DNA of 64,000 bases from Clostridium aminobutyricum (GTDB lineage: Bacteria > Bacillota > Clostridia > Peptostreptococcales > Anaerovoracaceae), in assembly GCF_017255415.1 (NCBI RefSeq), contig NZ_JAFJZZ010000001.1:682001-746000 (forward strand). Direction: 5' to 3'. Position numbers and translations under genes: made by a program. This document shows positions 17,205-25,168 of this stretch, piece by piece. Below the pieces are notes generated by a model. That model did not search any database and was not told where the DNA came from. It saw only the letters and a list, made by a program, of their open reading frames with translations. Every line of letters starts with the position of its first letter. Position 1 is the first letter of the stretch.

Positions 17205-17828
17205 ATGATAGGTGTAAAGAAAAAAGAGGACATTTTTTACAAACTGTTCAGTGACTATGCGGCAAAGATTGTAAAGGCTGGAGAAGCTTTCCATGATTTA
17301 GTTCAAAACTATGAAGATGTGGAGGACAAGGTTTCTAAGATTAAAGTATTCGAAACAGAATGTGACATGGAAGCACATAAGATTTTGAAAGCGCTGAATG
17401 GATCTTTTGTTACACCTTTTGATAGAGAGGATATTTATGAAGTTACAAAGCAAATGGATGATATTGTGGATTCCATTGAAGAAGTAGCCAATCGATTTAT
17501 CGTTTTTGATGTACATGCTCTAAGGCCCGAGGCACTTAAGCTGGCTGATTTAGTAATGCAGAGCATACGTGAAATTGAAATATTGTTTAAGCATTTATCC
17601 GAACTGAAGAAAAATCAGGTGGTTCGTGAGCAGATTATTGAAGTAAACAGACTTGAAAATGAAGGAGACTTGATCTATAGAAAAGCGCTGACAAAGCTCT
17701 TTAAGGAAGAAAAAGATCCGATCGAACTGATCAAGTGGAAGCACTTGTTTGAACAGCTTGAAGCCAGCCTGGATTCCTGTGAAAATGTTGCAAATATCAT
17801 GGAAGGCGTGGTTATGAAATATGTCTAG
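17205..17828 (+). CDS. DUF47/PhoU-like accessory protein of the PiT transporter
   Basis: A 207-residue, all-helical cytoplasmic protein of the DUF47 (PhoU-like, YkaA) family. Its acidic metal-binding style motifs are FETECDMEAHKI (about 48-59), TPFDREDIYEVTKQMDDIVD (about 71-90) and NRLENEGDLIYRKA. Members are almost always paired with PiT phosphate permeases and are thought to control their activity. Here the gene overlaps the permease gene by eight bases and follows a PhoP-box promoter. GAGAGG (17193-17198) is a good ribosome binding site for ATG 17205. Confidence 0.88.
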   Translation: MIGVKKKEDIFYKLFSDYAAKIVKAGEAFHDLVQNYEDVEDKVSKIKVFETECDMEAHKILKALNGSFVTPFDREDIYEVTKQMDDIVDSIEEVANRFIVFDVHALRPEALKLADLVMQSIREIEILFKHLSELKKNQVVREQIIEVNRLENEGDLIYRKALTKLFKEEKDPIELIKWKHLFEQLEASLDSCENVANIMEGVVMKYV

Positions 17829-18810
17829 TATTCTAATATGTGTGCTGTTTTTCGCCCTCGTATTTGAATTCATCAACGGGTTTCATGACACGGCAAATGC
17901 CATCGCAACTTCCGTATATACGAGAGCCTTATCCGCAAAAAACGCAATTCTTCTTGCAGCCATTATGAATTTTTGCGGAGCTCTTGTGAGTGACAAAGTA
18001 GCAAAAACTATTTCAAAGGGACTTGTCAATATCCAGCTGGAGCAATATGTTATATTAGCGGCACTGATCGCTGCAATCATTTGGAATCTAATCACTTGGT
18101 GGAAGGGGATTCCAAGCAGCTCCTCCCATGCGTTGATAGGAGGACTGTTAGGGGCTACTATGGTATATTCCGGTTCTACAGAACCGATTGTATGGGACGG
18201 CGTGATTCAGAAGGTTATTATTCCGTTATTCACTTCACCACTCATAGGCTTCTTAGTAGGATATTTGTTTATGAGGACGATTTTAACTCTATTTGTCAAC
18301 TGGTCTCATAACAAGGTGAATAAGTTGTTTTTAAAACTGCAGATTCTTTCGGCAGCTTTGGTGGCCTATTCCCACGGAAATAATGATGCCCAGAAAACAA
18401 TGGGTATTATGACGTTGGCTTTAATCTCAGGCGGATTGTTAGACAGTTCTGCTGGTGTTCCTGTTTGGATAAAAATTGCCTGTGCTACTACCATGGCAAT
18501 AGGAACTTCCATCGGCGGGTGGAAAATTATGAAAACAATGGGCGGATCGGTTACCAAGATTCAGCCTTCCAGCGGTTTTGCGGCACAGACTGCAGCAGCT
18601 TTGGTTATTGAATTCATGTCTCATTTCGGAGCACCGGTAAGTACGACACAGGTTATTACAACTTCTATCATGGGAGCTGGAAGTGTAAAAAGATTTTCCG
18701 CAGTAAAATGGGGTGTTGCTCAAAGTATTGTGGTCGCATGGGTTGTAACCTTACCAATCAGTATGTTTATTGGTGGTCTTGTGTCATTTCTGATAGGAAT
18801 GTTCATGTAA
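17821..18810 (+). CDS. pit: PiT-family inorganic phosphate transporter
   Basis: A low-affinity phosphate permease driven by ion symport, 329 residues with about ten membrane segments. The two PiT signatures are present as an internal repeat: NGFHDTANAIATSVYT near the N-terminus and YSHGNNDAQKTMGIM near residue 180. IPSSSSHALIGGLLGA and APVSTTQVITTSIMGAG are the matching Ser/Thr-rich re-entrant regions. Translation is coupled to the DUF47 gene by an eight-base overlap, and both genes sit behind the PhoP box. Most PiT genes are constitutive, so starvation control here suggests a role under phosphate limitation. Confidence 0.93.
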   Translation: MSSILICVLFFALVFEFINGFHDTANAIATSVYTRALSAKNAILLAAIMNFCGALVSDKVAKTISKGLVNIQLEQYVILAALIAAIIWNLITWWKGIPSSSSHALIGGLLGATMVYSGSTEPIVWDGVIQKVIIPLFTSPLIGFLVGYLFMRTILTLFVNWSHNKVNKLFLKLQILSAALVAYSHGNNDAQKTMGIMTLALISGGLLDSSAGVPVWIKIACATTMAIGTSIGGWKIMKTMGGSVTKIQPSSGFAAQTAAALVIEFMSHFGAPVSTTQVITTSIMGAGSVKRFSAVKWGVAQSIVVAWVVTLPISMFIGGLVSFLIGMFM

Positions 18811-18845
18811 ATGAAGAAAAAGTAGTAGTATTATAGGAAGGATCA

Positions 18846-19856
18846 ATGATAGGAAGAGAAGAATTAGAAAAAAGGGAATATGAGATACTTTCCCCGTTTG
18901 CTGCAAAGTCTGCCGAATCGAAAGGGCGGACTTTACCAGAAGAAAAATGTCAGGTTCGAACGGAATTTCAACGGGACCGCGACCGAATTGTTCACTCAAA
19001 ATCTTTTCGAAGGCTGATGCATAAAACACAAGTTTTTTTAGCTCCTGAAGGAGATCATTTCAGGACAAGATTGACCCATACACTGGAGGTTTCTCAAATT
19101 GCCAGAACGATTGCCAGAGGGTTGAGCCTGAATGAAGACTTAACCGAGGCTATTGCGCTTGGACATGATTTGGGACATACTCCTTTCGGACATACAGGAG
19201 AAGATATTTTAAATCAAAAATACCCCGGAGGCTTTAAACATAACGTTCAAAGTCTGCGGGTTGTTGAAGTTTTAGACGGAAGTAAAGGCAAATACGGAAT
19301 GAACCTGACGGCGGAAGTGAAGGATGGGATTCTAAACCATACAGGCCCGGTACTGCCGTATACACTGGAAGGTCAGATTGTAAAAATCAGTGACCGAATC
19401 GCGTATATTAATCACGACATTGACGATGCTATCCGAAGCGGCGTCATTGGACTGGAGAATCTTCCTGCGGATTGTATCGAAGTGCTGGGGGATACGCATA
19501 GAGGCAGGATTAATACCTTAGTGATGGATATGATCGTAAACAGCGATGGGCAGCAACTCATTAAAATGAGCGATCGATGCAGAGATCATATGGACAAACT
19601 GCGAACTTTCATGTTTGAAAACGTTTATCACAATACAAAAGTGAAAAAAATCGAAGACTTACATAAGGTGGAAACGGTAATCAAATACCTATATGATTAT
19701 TTTTTAGAGCATCCGTACAGTCTTCCTGAAGAATGGCAAAAGATGATCGAGGAATATGGCATTGACGAGGTTGTGAAAGATCATGTGGCCGGCATGACGG
19801 ATCGATATGCCTTGAATCTATATAATGAAGTAATCACATCCGGCAATTTAAGATAA
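18846..19856 (+). CDS. dgt: dGTPase-family deoxynucleotide triphosphohydrolase
   Basis: An HD-domain enzyme that splits dNTPs to nucleosides and triphosphate, controlling DNA precursor pools. At 336 residues it shows RDRDRIVHSKSFRRLMHKTQ, RTRLTHTLEVSQIAR (first metal His) and ALGHDLGHTPFGHTGE (the HD pair) in the usual order, then SDRIAYINHDIDD with the last metal Asp. AGGAAGG (18835-18841) precedes ATG 18846. The order dgt-dnaG-rpoD is common in Clostridia. Nucleotide specificity cannot be read from sequence. Confidence 0.9.
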   Translation: MIGREELEKREYEILSPFAAKSAESKGRTLPEEKCQVRTEFQRDRDRIVHSKSFRRLMHKTQVFLAPEGDHFRTRLTHTLEVSQIARTIARGLSLNEDLTEAIALGHDLGHTPFGHTGEDILNQKYPGGFKHNVQSLRVVEVLDGSKGKYGMNLTAEVKDGILNHTGPVLPYTLEGQIVKISDRIAYINHDIDDAIRSGVIGLENLPADCIEVLGDTHRGRINTLVMDMIVNSDGQQLIKMSDRCRDHMDKLRTFMFENVYHNTKVKKIEDLHKVETVIKYLYDYFLEHPYSLPEEWQKMIEEYGIDEVVKDHVAGMTDRYALNLYNEVITSGNLR

Positions 19857-19940
19857 TTTCGACAGGCAAATATTAAATCGACAAAAAATAATAAAATAAA
19901 AAAAGGATTTTTTCAAATATGTCGTATATATAACTATAGA

Positions 19941-19968
19941 GTTGCCCCGTCAAGACTATTGGGGCAGC
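19941..19968 (+). other. GC-rich hairpin between dgt and dnaG
   Basis: GTTGCCCC (19941-19948) pairs with GGGGCAGC (19961-19968) around a 12-base loop, with one G-U pair and no T run after it. It may be an RNA-processing or weak attenuation site. The rest of 19857-20003 is A/T-rich; TGTTATAAT at 19991-19999 is a possible extended -10 for dnaG. Confidence 0.35.
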
Positions 19969-20003
19969 CTTAAATAAAAATTTGCAATGTTGTTATAATT
20001 ACG

Positions 20004-21794
20004 GTGAGAAATTTGAGTGAGTCTTTTCATGATAACGCAGTAGAAGAAATTAAAAGCAGGTGTAACATTGTAGATGTTATTGGACAAGTTGTTTCTTTGA
20101 AAAAAATGGGAAACAATTTCAAAGGAGTTTGTCCTTTTCACAATGAAAAAACGCCTTCTTTTGTTGTCTCTGAACCCAAACAGATTTTTACTTGTTTCGG
20201 GTGCGGGGCTACCGGCGATGTATTTGAATTTGTGAAGAGATATTATAACCTTGATTTCCCGTCTGCGGTAGAACGTTTAGCAAAAGAGTATCAAGTAGAT
20301 TATTCCAATCATTTTCATGATGACGGAAAGAAGGAACTTTATTATCAAATCAATCGCGAAGCGGCAACTTTTTTCTATAAAGCGTTTACTCAAACTCAAA
20401 ATGAGGGTCTGAGTTATATGCGAAACAGAGGTATGGAACCGGAAACTTTAAAACGATTTGGGATAGGGTATGCGGATGAACAATGGGACAGTCTATATAA
20501 ACATTTTATGTCGAAAAATGTCGATGTGAAAATTCTCATAGAATTGGGATTGATTTCGGAATCCAAGGGAAAATACTATGACAAATTCAGAAACCGTGTC
20601 ATGTTTCCGATTATCAATACCAGAGGCAAAGTGATTGGCTTTGGTGGAAGAATCCTCGGAGAAGGAAGTCCGAAATATTTAAATTCGCAGGAATCTGCTG
20701 TTTTCATGAAAAAAAATAACTTATACGGTCTGAATATCAGCCGGCAGGAGATCAGCAAAGAAAATTATACGATTTTAGTAGAAGGATATATGGACGTGAT
20801 TTCCCTCTATCAGAGCGGTATCCGAAATGTTGCGGCTTCCTTAGGAACGGCATTGACAGAAAATCAAGCGAAGATGCTGAGACGTTATTCCAAAAATGTT
20901 GTTCTCTCTTATGATGCGGATAATGCGGGAAGAGCAGCAGCGTTAAGGGGAATTGAAGTTCTCCGCAAAGAAGGGTGCAAAGCCAAAGTATTACATATTT
21001 CGGATGGAAAGGATCCGGATGAATTTGTAAGAAAAAAAGGAAAAGATGCATTTAAGAGTTTAATCCAGCAGTCTTTGGGGTATGTTGATTATAAGATTGA
21101 GAACTTGAAGAACCGGTACAATTTGGACTCTTATGAAGAAAGTATTGAGTTTTTGAAAGAAACAGCTGTTGTTTTAAGGGAATTAGGTCCTGTAGAGGCA
21201 GATGTTTATATAAAAAAGCTGGCAAATGAAATTAAAATTTCAGAAAATGCAATAAGACTAGAAATTAATGGCAATAATACACAGGTAGAGCCTATCACTA
21301 CACCACCTCTATCAAAATATGGTGAAAGTGATAGAAAAGCTCAGCAAGATTTTTCCATGAGCATCTCTTTAATTGAGAAAAATCTTATTAAGCTTATGAT
21401 TCTGGATTATAAGTATTATGAGATCATATCCAATTATGAGAGAGTTTTTAAGACAGATTATGCAAAAAATATTTGGAAAGCGATTACTGAGTTATATGAA
21501 GAGAATGAGGTTGATGAAAAAGAAATTGATTTGAAAAAACTACAGGATGGACTTGAAATAGCGGAAGTTAGTATATTAACAGATATTATTGATAATGTTC
21601 AACTGGCCGATAAAGAAGAACAAGTCCTGATGGAATGTATAAATAAATTTGAATGGGAAGAATTGACTGAAAAAGAAAATTCATTATTAACTAGGCTTTC
21701 TATGGCCGATGAAGAAGAAAATCAAGAGACGATAAAAGTATTAACAGAAGAACTCATGGAATTGCAGAGAAAGAAACTTGGAGGGGATAAATAA
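20004..21794 (+). CDS. dnaG: DNA primase DnaG
   Basis: Makes RNA primers for replication. At about 596 residues, the N-terminal CHC2 zinc finger is CPFHNEKTPSF plus FTCFGCGATGD (about 45-72). The catalytic core has GFGGRILGEGSPKYLNS, the TOPRIM Glu in ILVEGYMDVISLYQ (about 258-272) and the metal Asps in SYDADNAGRAA. The C-terminal region that should bind DnaB helicase is divergent. The start is uncertain. GTG 20004 has no ribosome binding site and overlaps where transcription from the TATAAT at 19994 would begin; TTG 20013, preceded by GGTGAG, is a reasonable alternative giving a nine-residue shorter-leading N-terminus before EEIKSR. Confidence 0.95.
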   Translation: MRNLSESFHDNAVEEIKSRCNIVDVIGQVVSLKKMGNNFKGVCPFHNEKTPSFVVSEPKQIFTCFGCGATGDVFEFVKRYYNLDFPSAVERLAKEYQVDYSNHFHDDGKKELYYQINREAATFFYKAFTQTQNEGLSYMRNRGMEPETLKRFGIGYADEQWDSLYKHFMSKNVDVKILIELGLISESKGKYYDKFRNRVMFPIINTRGKVIGFGGRILGEGSPKYLNSQESAVFMKKNNLYGLNISRQEISKENYTILVEGYMDVISLYQSGIRNVAASLGTALTENQAKMLRRYSKNVVLSYDADNAGRAAALRGIEVLRKEGCKAKVLHISDGKDPDEFVRKKGKDAFKSLIQQSLGYVDYKIENLKNRYNLDSYEESIEFLKETAVVLRELGPVEADVYIKKLANEIKISENAIRLEINGNNTQVEPITTPPLSKYGESDRKAQQDFSMSISLIEKNLIKLMILDYKYYEIISNYERVFKTDYAKNIWKAITELYEENEVDEKEIDLKKLQDGLEIAEVSILTDIIDNVQLADKEEQVLMECINKFEWEELTEKENSLLTRLSMADEEENQETIKVLTEELMELQRKKLGGDK

Positions 21795-22943
21795 ATGGGC
21801 TTTGAAGAAGGAAACGTTGAGGAAAAAAAGCTTGACTATGTACACGACTTAGCAGAAAAGGCTAAGTCCAAGGGAAGTATATCCTTTAGAGAGGTAGCAG
21901 ACTACCTGGAAGGAATAGAATTAAATAAGGATCAAATGGATGAAATCTATGATTCTCTCACCGCAATGGGCGTTGAAATCGTTTCCGAGGTGGATCCGGA
22001 AGAATTTGAATTGCTGTCTATAGATGATGATGACCAAGAAGATGTGGAAGATTTATTGTCTGTTGCAGATGATGCCGGTGAAATTGATTTAGAAGCCACA
22101 TTACCAAAAGGAATTGCAGTGGACGATCCGGTTCGAATGTATCTGAAAGAAATCGGTAAAGTACCTCTTCTTTCAGCGGACGAAGAAATTGAACTGGCGA
22201 AAAGAATGGAACAGGGAGATATAGAAGCAAAGAAAAGACTTTGTGAAGCGAATCTTCGATTGGTAGTAAGTATTGCAAAGAGATATGTTGGACGAGGTAT
22301 GCTGTTCCTTGACTTAATTCAAGAAGGAAATTTAGGTCTGATTAAAGCAGTGGACAAGTTTGACTGGAGAAAAGGCTATAAATTCAGTACGTATGCAACA
22401 TGGTGGATTCGTCAGGCGATTACCCGATCCATTGCCGATCAAGCTCGAACGATTCGAATTCCGGTGCATATGGTTGAAACCATCAATAAATTGATTCGTA
22501 TTTCCAGACAATTGCTTCAGGAATACGGACGAGAGCCTAGCCCGGAGGAAATTGCCAGGGAAATGGATATTTCCGAGGAAAAGGTGAGGGAAATATTAAA
22601 AATTGCACAGGAACCTGTTTCTCTTGAAACCCCTATCGGAGAAGAAGAAGACAGTCATTTAGGCGACTTTATTCCGGATGAAGATGTTCCGGCTCCCGCA
22701 GAGGCAGCAGCATTTTCCATGCTGAAAGAACAGCTGGTAGAAGTACTTGATACACTGACTGAAAGAGAACAGAAAGTATTGAAGCTTCGTTTTGGACTGG
22801 AAGATGGACGAGCTCGTACGCTGGAAGAAGTAGGCAAACGATTTGACGTAACCAGAGAAAGAATCCGGCAAATCGAAGCGAAGGCTTTGCGAAAGTTAAG
22901 ACATCCTTCCAGAAGCAAGAAATTGAAGGATTATTTAGAATAA
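21795..22943 (+). CDS. rpoD: Primary sigma factor RpoD/SigA
   Basis: The housekeeping sigma factor, 382 residues. Region 1.2 starts near [17 protein letters not shown] (about 115); region 2 contains the core-binding and -10 recognition segment ([32 protein letters not shown]). Region 3 has [20 protein letters not shown], and region 4.2 has the -35 recognition helix [18 protein letters not shown] followed by RHPSR. The N-terminal 110 residues are acidic, as in Firmicutes SigA. GGAGGGG ahead of ATG 21795 is strong. The gene begins at the base after the dnaG stop. The many TTGxxx-17-TATAAT promoters in the window fit this factor. Confidence 0.97.
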   Translation: MGFEEGNVEEKKLDYVHDLAEKAKSKGSISFREVADYLEGIELNKDQMDEIYDSLTAMGVEIVSEVDPEEFELLSIDDDDQEDVEDLLSVADDAGEIDLEATLPKGIAVDDPVRMYLKEIGKVPLLSADEEIELAKRMEQGDIEAKKRLCEANLRLVVSIAKRYVGRGMLFLDLIQEGNLGLIKAVDKFDWRKGYKFSTYATWWIRQAITRSIADQARTIRIPVHMVETINKLIRISRQLLQEYGREPSPEEIAREMDISEEKVREILKIAQEPVSLETPIGEEEDSHLGDFIPDEDVPAPAEAAAFSMLKEQLVEVLDTLTEREQKVLKLRFGLEDGRARTLEEVGKRFDVTRERIRQIEAKALRKLRHPSRSKKLKDYLE

Positions 22944-22964
22944 GATGTTCATCATAGCATGGAC

Positions 22965-23031
22965 AGATTGTGATTTTCTAGCCTAAATTCTGTCGACGGC
23001 ATTAAAATGCCGGACAGAATGTTAAGAGGGA
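22965..23031 (+). promoter_or_regulatory. Structured leader element, copy 2
   Basis: Homologous to 24-92. The outer helix ATTCTGTC/GACAGAAT (22987-22994 with 23013-23020) is perfect, and the inner helix CGGCAT/ATGCCG (22997-23002 with 23007-23012) has a TAAA loop. The two-base GA asymmetry and the flanking CTAGCCTAA upstream and GTTAAGAGGG downstream are kept in both copies. AAGAGGG at the 3' edge is the trmK ribosome binding site, so the structure could control its access. Upstream, TGTTCAT and ATGGACA can form another hairpin. Confidence 0.55.
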
Positions 23032-23036
23032 ATAAG

Positions 23037-23774
23037 ATGATTAAACTATCTGATAGATTACAAGTGATTGCCAATCTTATAGATAAAGGACAAACCATGG
23101 CCGATATAGGTACCGACCATGGTTTTTTGCCACTTTATCTGTTTGAAAGGGATATATCGCCGAAGGTCATTCTTGCAGATATCAGCAAGGGATCCCTTCA
23201 AAAAGCGATCGATAATGTAGAAGACAAAGCTTGCGAAGAGGAGAATACGGATTCCGCTTTTCAATTCAGGCTCGGCAATGGAATAGAAGTTCTGGAGGAC
23301 GGTGAGGTAGATATCGTCGTCATAGCGGGTATGGGCGGCGCATTGATGACACAAATATTAGGAACCAATTTAGAAAAATCAAAAAGTTTCAAAAAAATTA
23401 TATTGCAGCCACGAAATGCGCCGGGTAAATTAAGATTTTGGCTTCAACATAACGGATTTGAAATTGTATCAGAAAATCTAGTGCGAGAAGGAAAGTTTAT
23501 TTGCGAGATTTTAGAAATACAACCTTCAGGCAACGAACCGGGGCAAGATCAAGTTCAAAATGGACAGGAAGACGACATAAAATATGAGGTTCCGGTGTCA
23601 TTACTTATAAGAAATGGTGATTTGGCGATCGAATTTGTACAGAGAAAATTAAATACTGAAATAAATATTCTCGAAAATATGGGGAAAGCGGTTGAAATAG
23701 ATCAGGAAAAAGTAGAAAAGACAAAGCAGCGAATCGACTATTTACAGAAACTATTGAATAATGAGGTAAGATAG
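23037..23774 (+). CDS. trmK: tRNA (adenine-22-N1)-methyltransferase TrmK
   Basis: A SAM-dependent enzyme that methylates N1 of A22 in tRNA (YqfN/TrmK family), 245 residues. The Rossmann methyltransferase half has ADIGTDHGFLPLYL (about 25-38), VILADISKGSLQKA and the family-typical VVIAGMGGALM, then ILQPRNAPGKLRFWLQ. The C-terminal coiled-coil (about 200-245) binds the tRNA in known members. AAGAGGG at 23024-23030 selects ATG 23037; an upstream ATG at 23007 lies inside the leader hairpin. The order rpoD-trmK-nif3 is the same in Bacillus. Confidence 0.93.
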   Translation: MIKLSDRLQVIANLIDKGQTMADIGTDHGFLPLYLFERDISPKVILADISKGSLQKAIDNVEDKACEEENTDSAFQFRLGNGIEVLEDGEVDIVVIAGMGGALMTQILGTNLEKSKSFKKIILQPRNAPGKLRFWLQHNGFEIVSENLVREGKFICEILEIQPSGNEPGQDQVQNGQEDDIKYEVPVSLLIRNGDLAIEFVQRKLNTEINILENMGKAVEIDQEKVEKTKQRIDYLQKLLNNEVR

Positions 23775-23775
23775 A

Positions 23776-24567
23776 ATGAGTATATCAAAAATTCAACTTT
23801 TAGAAGCTATCGAAAAAATTGCACCAATCCATTTAGCTGAATCCTGGGATAACTGCGGAATACAAATTGATTTAGGGAAAATTAAAATTGAAAAGATTCT
23901 TATAACTCTTGAAATTACTACCGATGTCATACGTGAAGCAAAAGAAGTCGGGGCAGATTTTATATTAACGCATCATCCGTTAATTTTCGCTCCCCTCAAG
24001 AGTATTAACCATAATAATATTACAGGAAAGTTTATTGTTTCTTTAATACAAAGTGGAATTTCTGTTATTTCTGCACATACGAACTTTGACAAAGCGGACG
24101 ATGGAAATAATGATTATTTAGCTTCTTTAATGAACTTAGAAAATATCAAGTGCTTTGATGAAGGCGAAGATAAATACATCGGTGTCTATGGAGATTTGAA
24201 AAAAGAATGTACGTTATTGGACGTATGCAAGATATTAGAAAAGGGTTTGCTTCTCTCTTCCAATGAGATTCGAGCAGTCGGTCCAATGGACAAGAAATTA
24301 AGTACAATAGGTGTATGCACAGGGGCAGGAGCGGATATGCTGGAGATCGCTATTCTCAAAAACTGTGATCTGCTCATAACCGGAGATGTCAAATATCATG
24401 ATGCAATGAAGGCAAAAGAACTTGGTATTTGTGTGATTGATGCAGGACATTATGGTACGGAAAAGATTTTTGTGGAAAATATGTCGGAGCAGTTAAGAAA
24501 GATATTTCATGAAGAAGTAGAAATTATTGAATCCAAAGTTAATGTAAATCCTTTTGATTTTTTGTAG
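23776..24567 (+). CDS. Nif3-like dinuclear metal centre protein
   Basis: A 263-residue Nif3/YqfO family protein. The dinuclear metal ligands are in LTHHPLIF (about 64-71), HTNFDKADDGNNDYL (about 97-111) and DAGHYGTEKIF near the C-terminus. The insert domain found in the longer Bacillus YqfO (about 370 residues) is absent, so this is the short form. The biochemical role is unsettled; GTP cyclohydrolase-like relatedness has been proposed for the family. It begins one base after the trmK stop and ends before a rnpB promoter region. Confidence 0.9.
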   Translation: MSISKIQLLEAIEKIAPIHLAESWDNCGIQIDLGKIKIEKILITLEITTDVIREAKEVGADFILTHHPLIFAPLKSINHNNITGKFIVSLIQSGISVISAHTNFDKADDGNNDYLASLMNLENIKCFDEGEDKYIGVYGDLKKECTLLDVCKILEKGLLLSSNEIRAVGPMDKKLSTIGVCTGAGADMLEIAILKNCDLLITGDVKYHDAMKAKELGICVIDAGHYGTEKIFVENMSEQLRKIFHEEVEIIESKVNVNPFDFL

Positions 24568-24603
24568 ATTTTATGGTATAATAAATATCCCATTGAGAAA
24601 GAC

Positions 24604-24658
24604 AACTGTTTTATACAAGTGCGATAAGCTTGTATTGATTACAGTTTTGTGATATGAT
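24604..24658 (+). promoter_or_regulatory. rnpB promoter with overlapping inverted repeat
   Basis: TTGTAT (24630-24635), a 17-bp spacer and TATGAT (24653-24658) place the start near 24665, exactly where RNase P RNA begins. An inverted repeat overlaps the -35 box: ATACAAG (24613-24619) with CTTGTAT (24629-24635), flanked by AACTGT (24604-24609) and ACAGTT (24641-24646). Confidence 0.65.
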
Positions 24659-24665
24659 AATGTAG

Positions 24666-25012
24666 TTTTGGGTAAGCCAGGCAGTTGCGTGCATTTGCAT
24701 GAGGAAAGTCCGGGCTCCATAGGGTGAGAGTGCCAGATAACGTCTGGCGTAGGTAACTATAGGGAAAGTGCAACAGAAACATTCCGCCGAAACAGGTAAT
24801 GCTGTGGTAAGGTTGAAATGGTGAGGTAAGAGCTCACCGGCGTTATGGAGACATAACGGCCGTGTAAACCCCACTCGGAGCAAGACCAAATAGGGCACAA
24901 AAAGCGGCGGCCCGTCGCTGCCCGGTAGGTAGGTCGCATGAGCGTATCAGCAATGATGCGCCTAGATAGATGATTGCCAAATACAGAACCCGGCTTATAG
25001 ACTTGCCCAAAA
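24666..25012 (+). ncRNA. rnpB: RNase P RNA
   Basis: The catalytic RNA that trims tRNA 5' ends, about 347 bases. Universally conserved blocks are in order: GAGGAAAGTCCGGGCTCC near 24710, GGTAAGGTTGAAA near 24806, GTAAACCCCAC near 24864, GGAGCAAGACCAAATAGG near 24876, GGTAGGTCGC near 24930, and ACAGAACCCGGCTTATAGAC near 24983. The ends pair as P1: TTTTGGGTAAG at 24666 with CTTGCCCAAAA ending at 25012. The promoter spacing gives the same 5' end. It lies between the Nif3-family gene and a MATE pump gene. Confidence 0.97.
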
Positions 25013-25038
25013 CATGTATTTAATAATTAACTTTTTAT

Positions 25039-25076
25039 AAATAGCATTGCTTTAATCAAGCATTGCTATTTATTTT
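25039..25076 (+). terminator. Terminator of rnpB
   Basis: A 14-bp stem with one mismatch (25039-25052 with 25058-25071) around a 5-base loop, then T-rich ATTTT. Confidence 0.75.
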
Positions 25077-25089
25077 AAGTTCTGAGTTG

Positions 25090-25120
25090 TTGACATAATA
25101 TTTCGAAATGATATATTATG
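25090..25120 (+). promoter_or_regulatory. Promoter with palindromic operator for the MATE pump
   Basis: Consensus TTGACA (25090-25095), an 18-bp spacer and TATTAT (25114-25119). A palindrome CATAATAT (25094-25101) / ATATTATG (25113-25120) with a central TTTCGAAA spans the spacer and both boxes. This is the geometry of a repressor site such as a MarR or TetR family operator; no regulator gene is adjacent. Confidence 0.65.
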
Positions 25121-25168
25121 TAAGTTTAAATTTAAGTAAGTAATGGATAAAATAGGGGATTGGTATTT

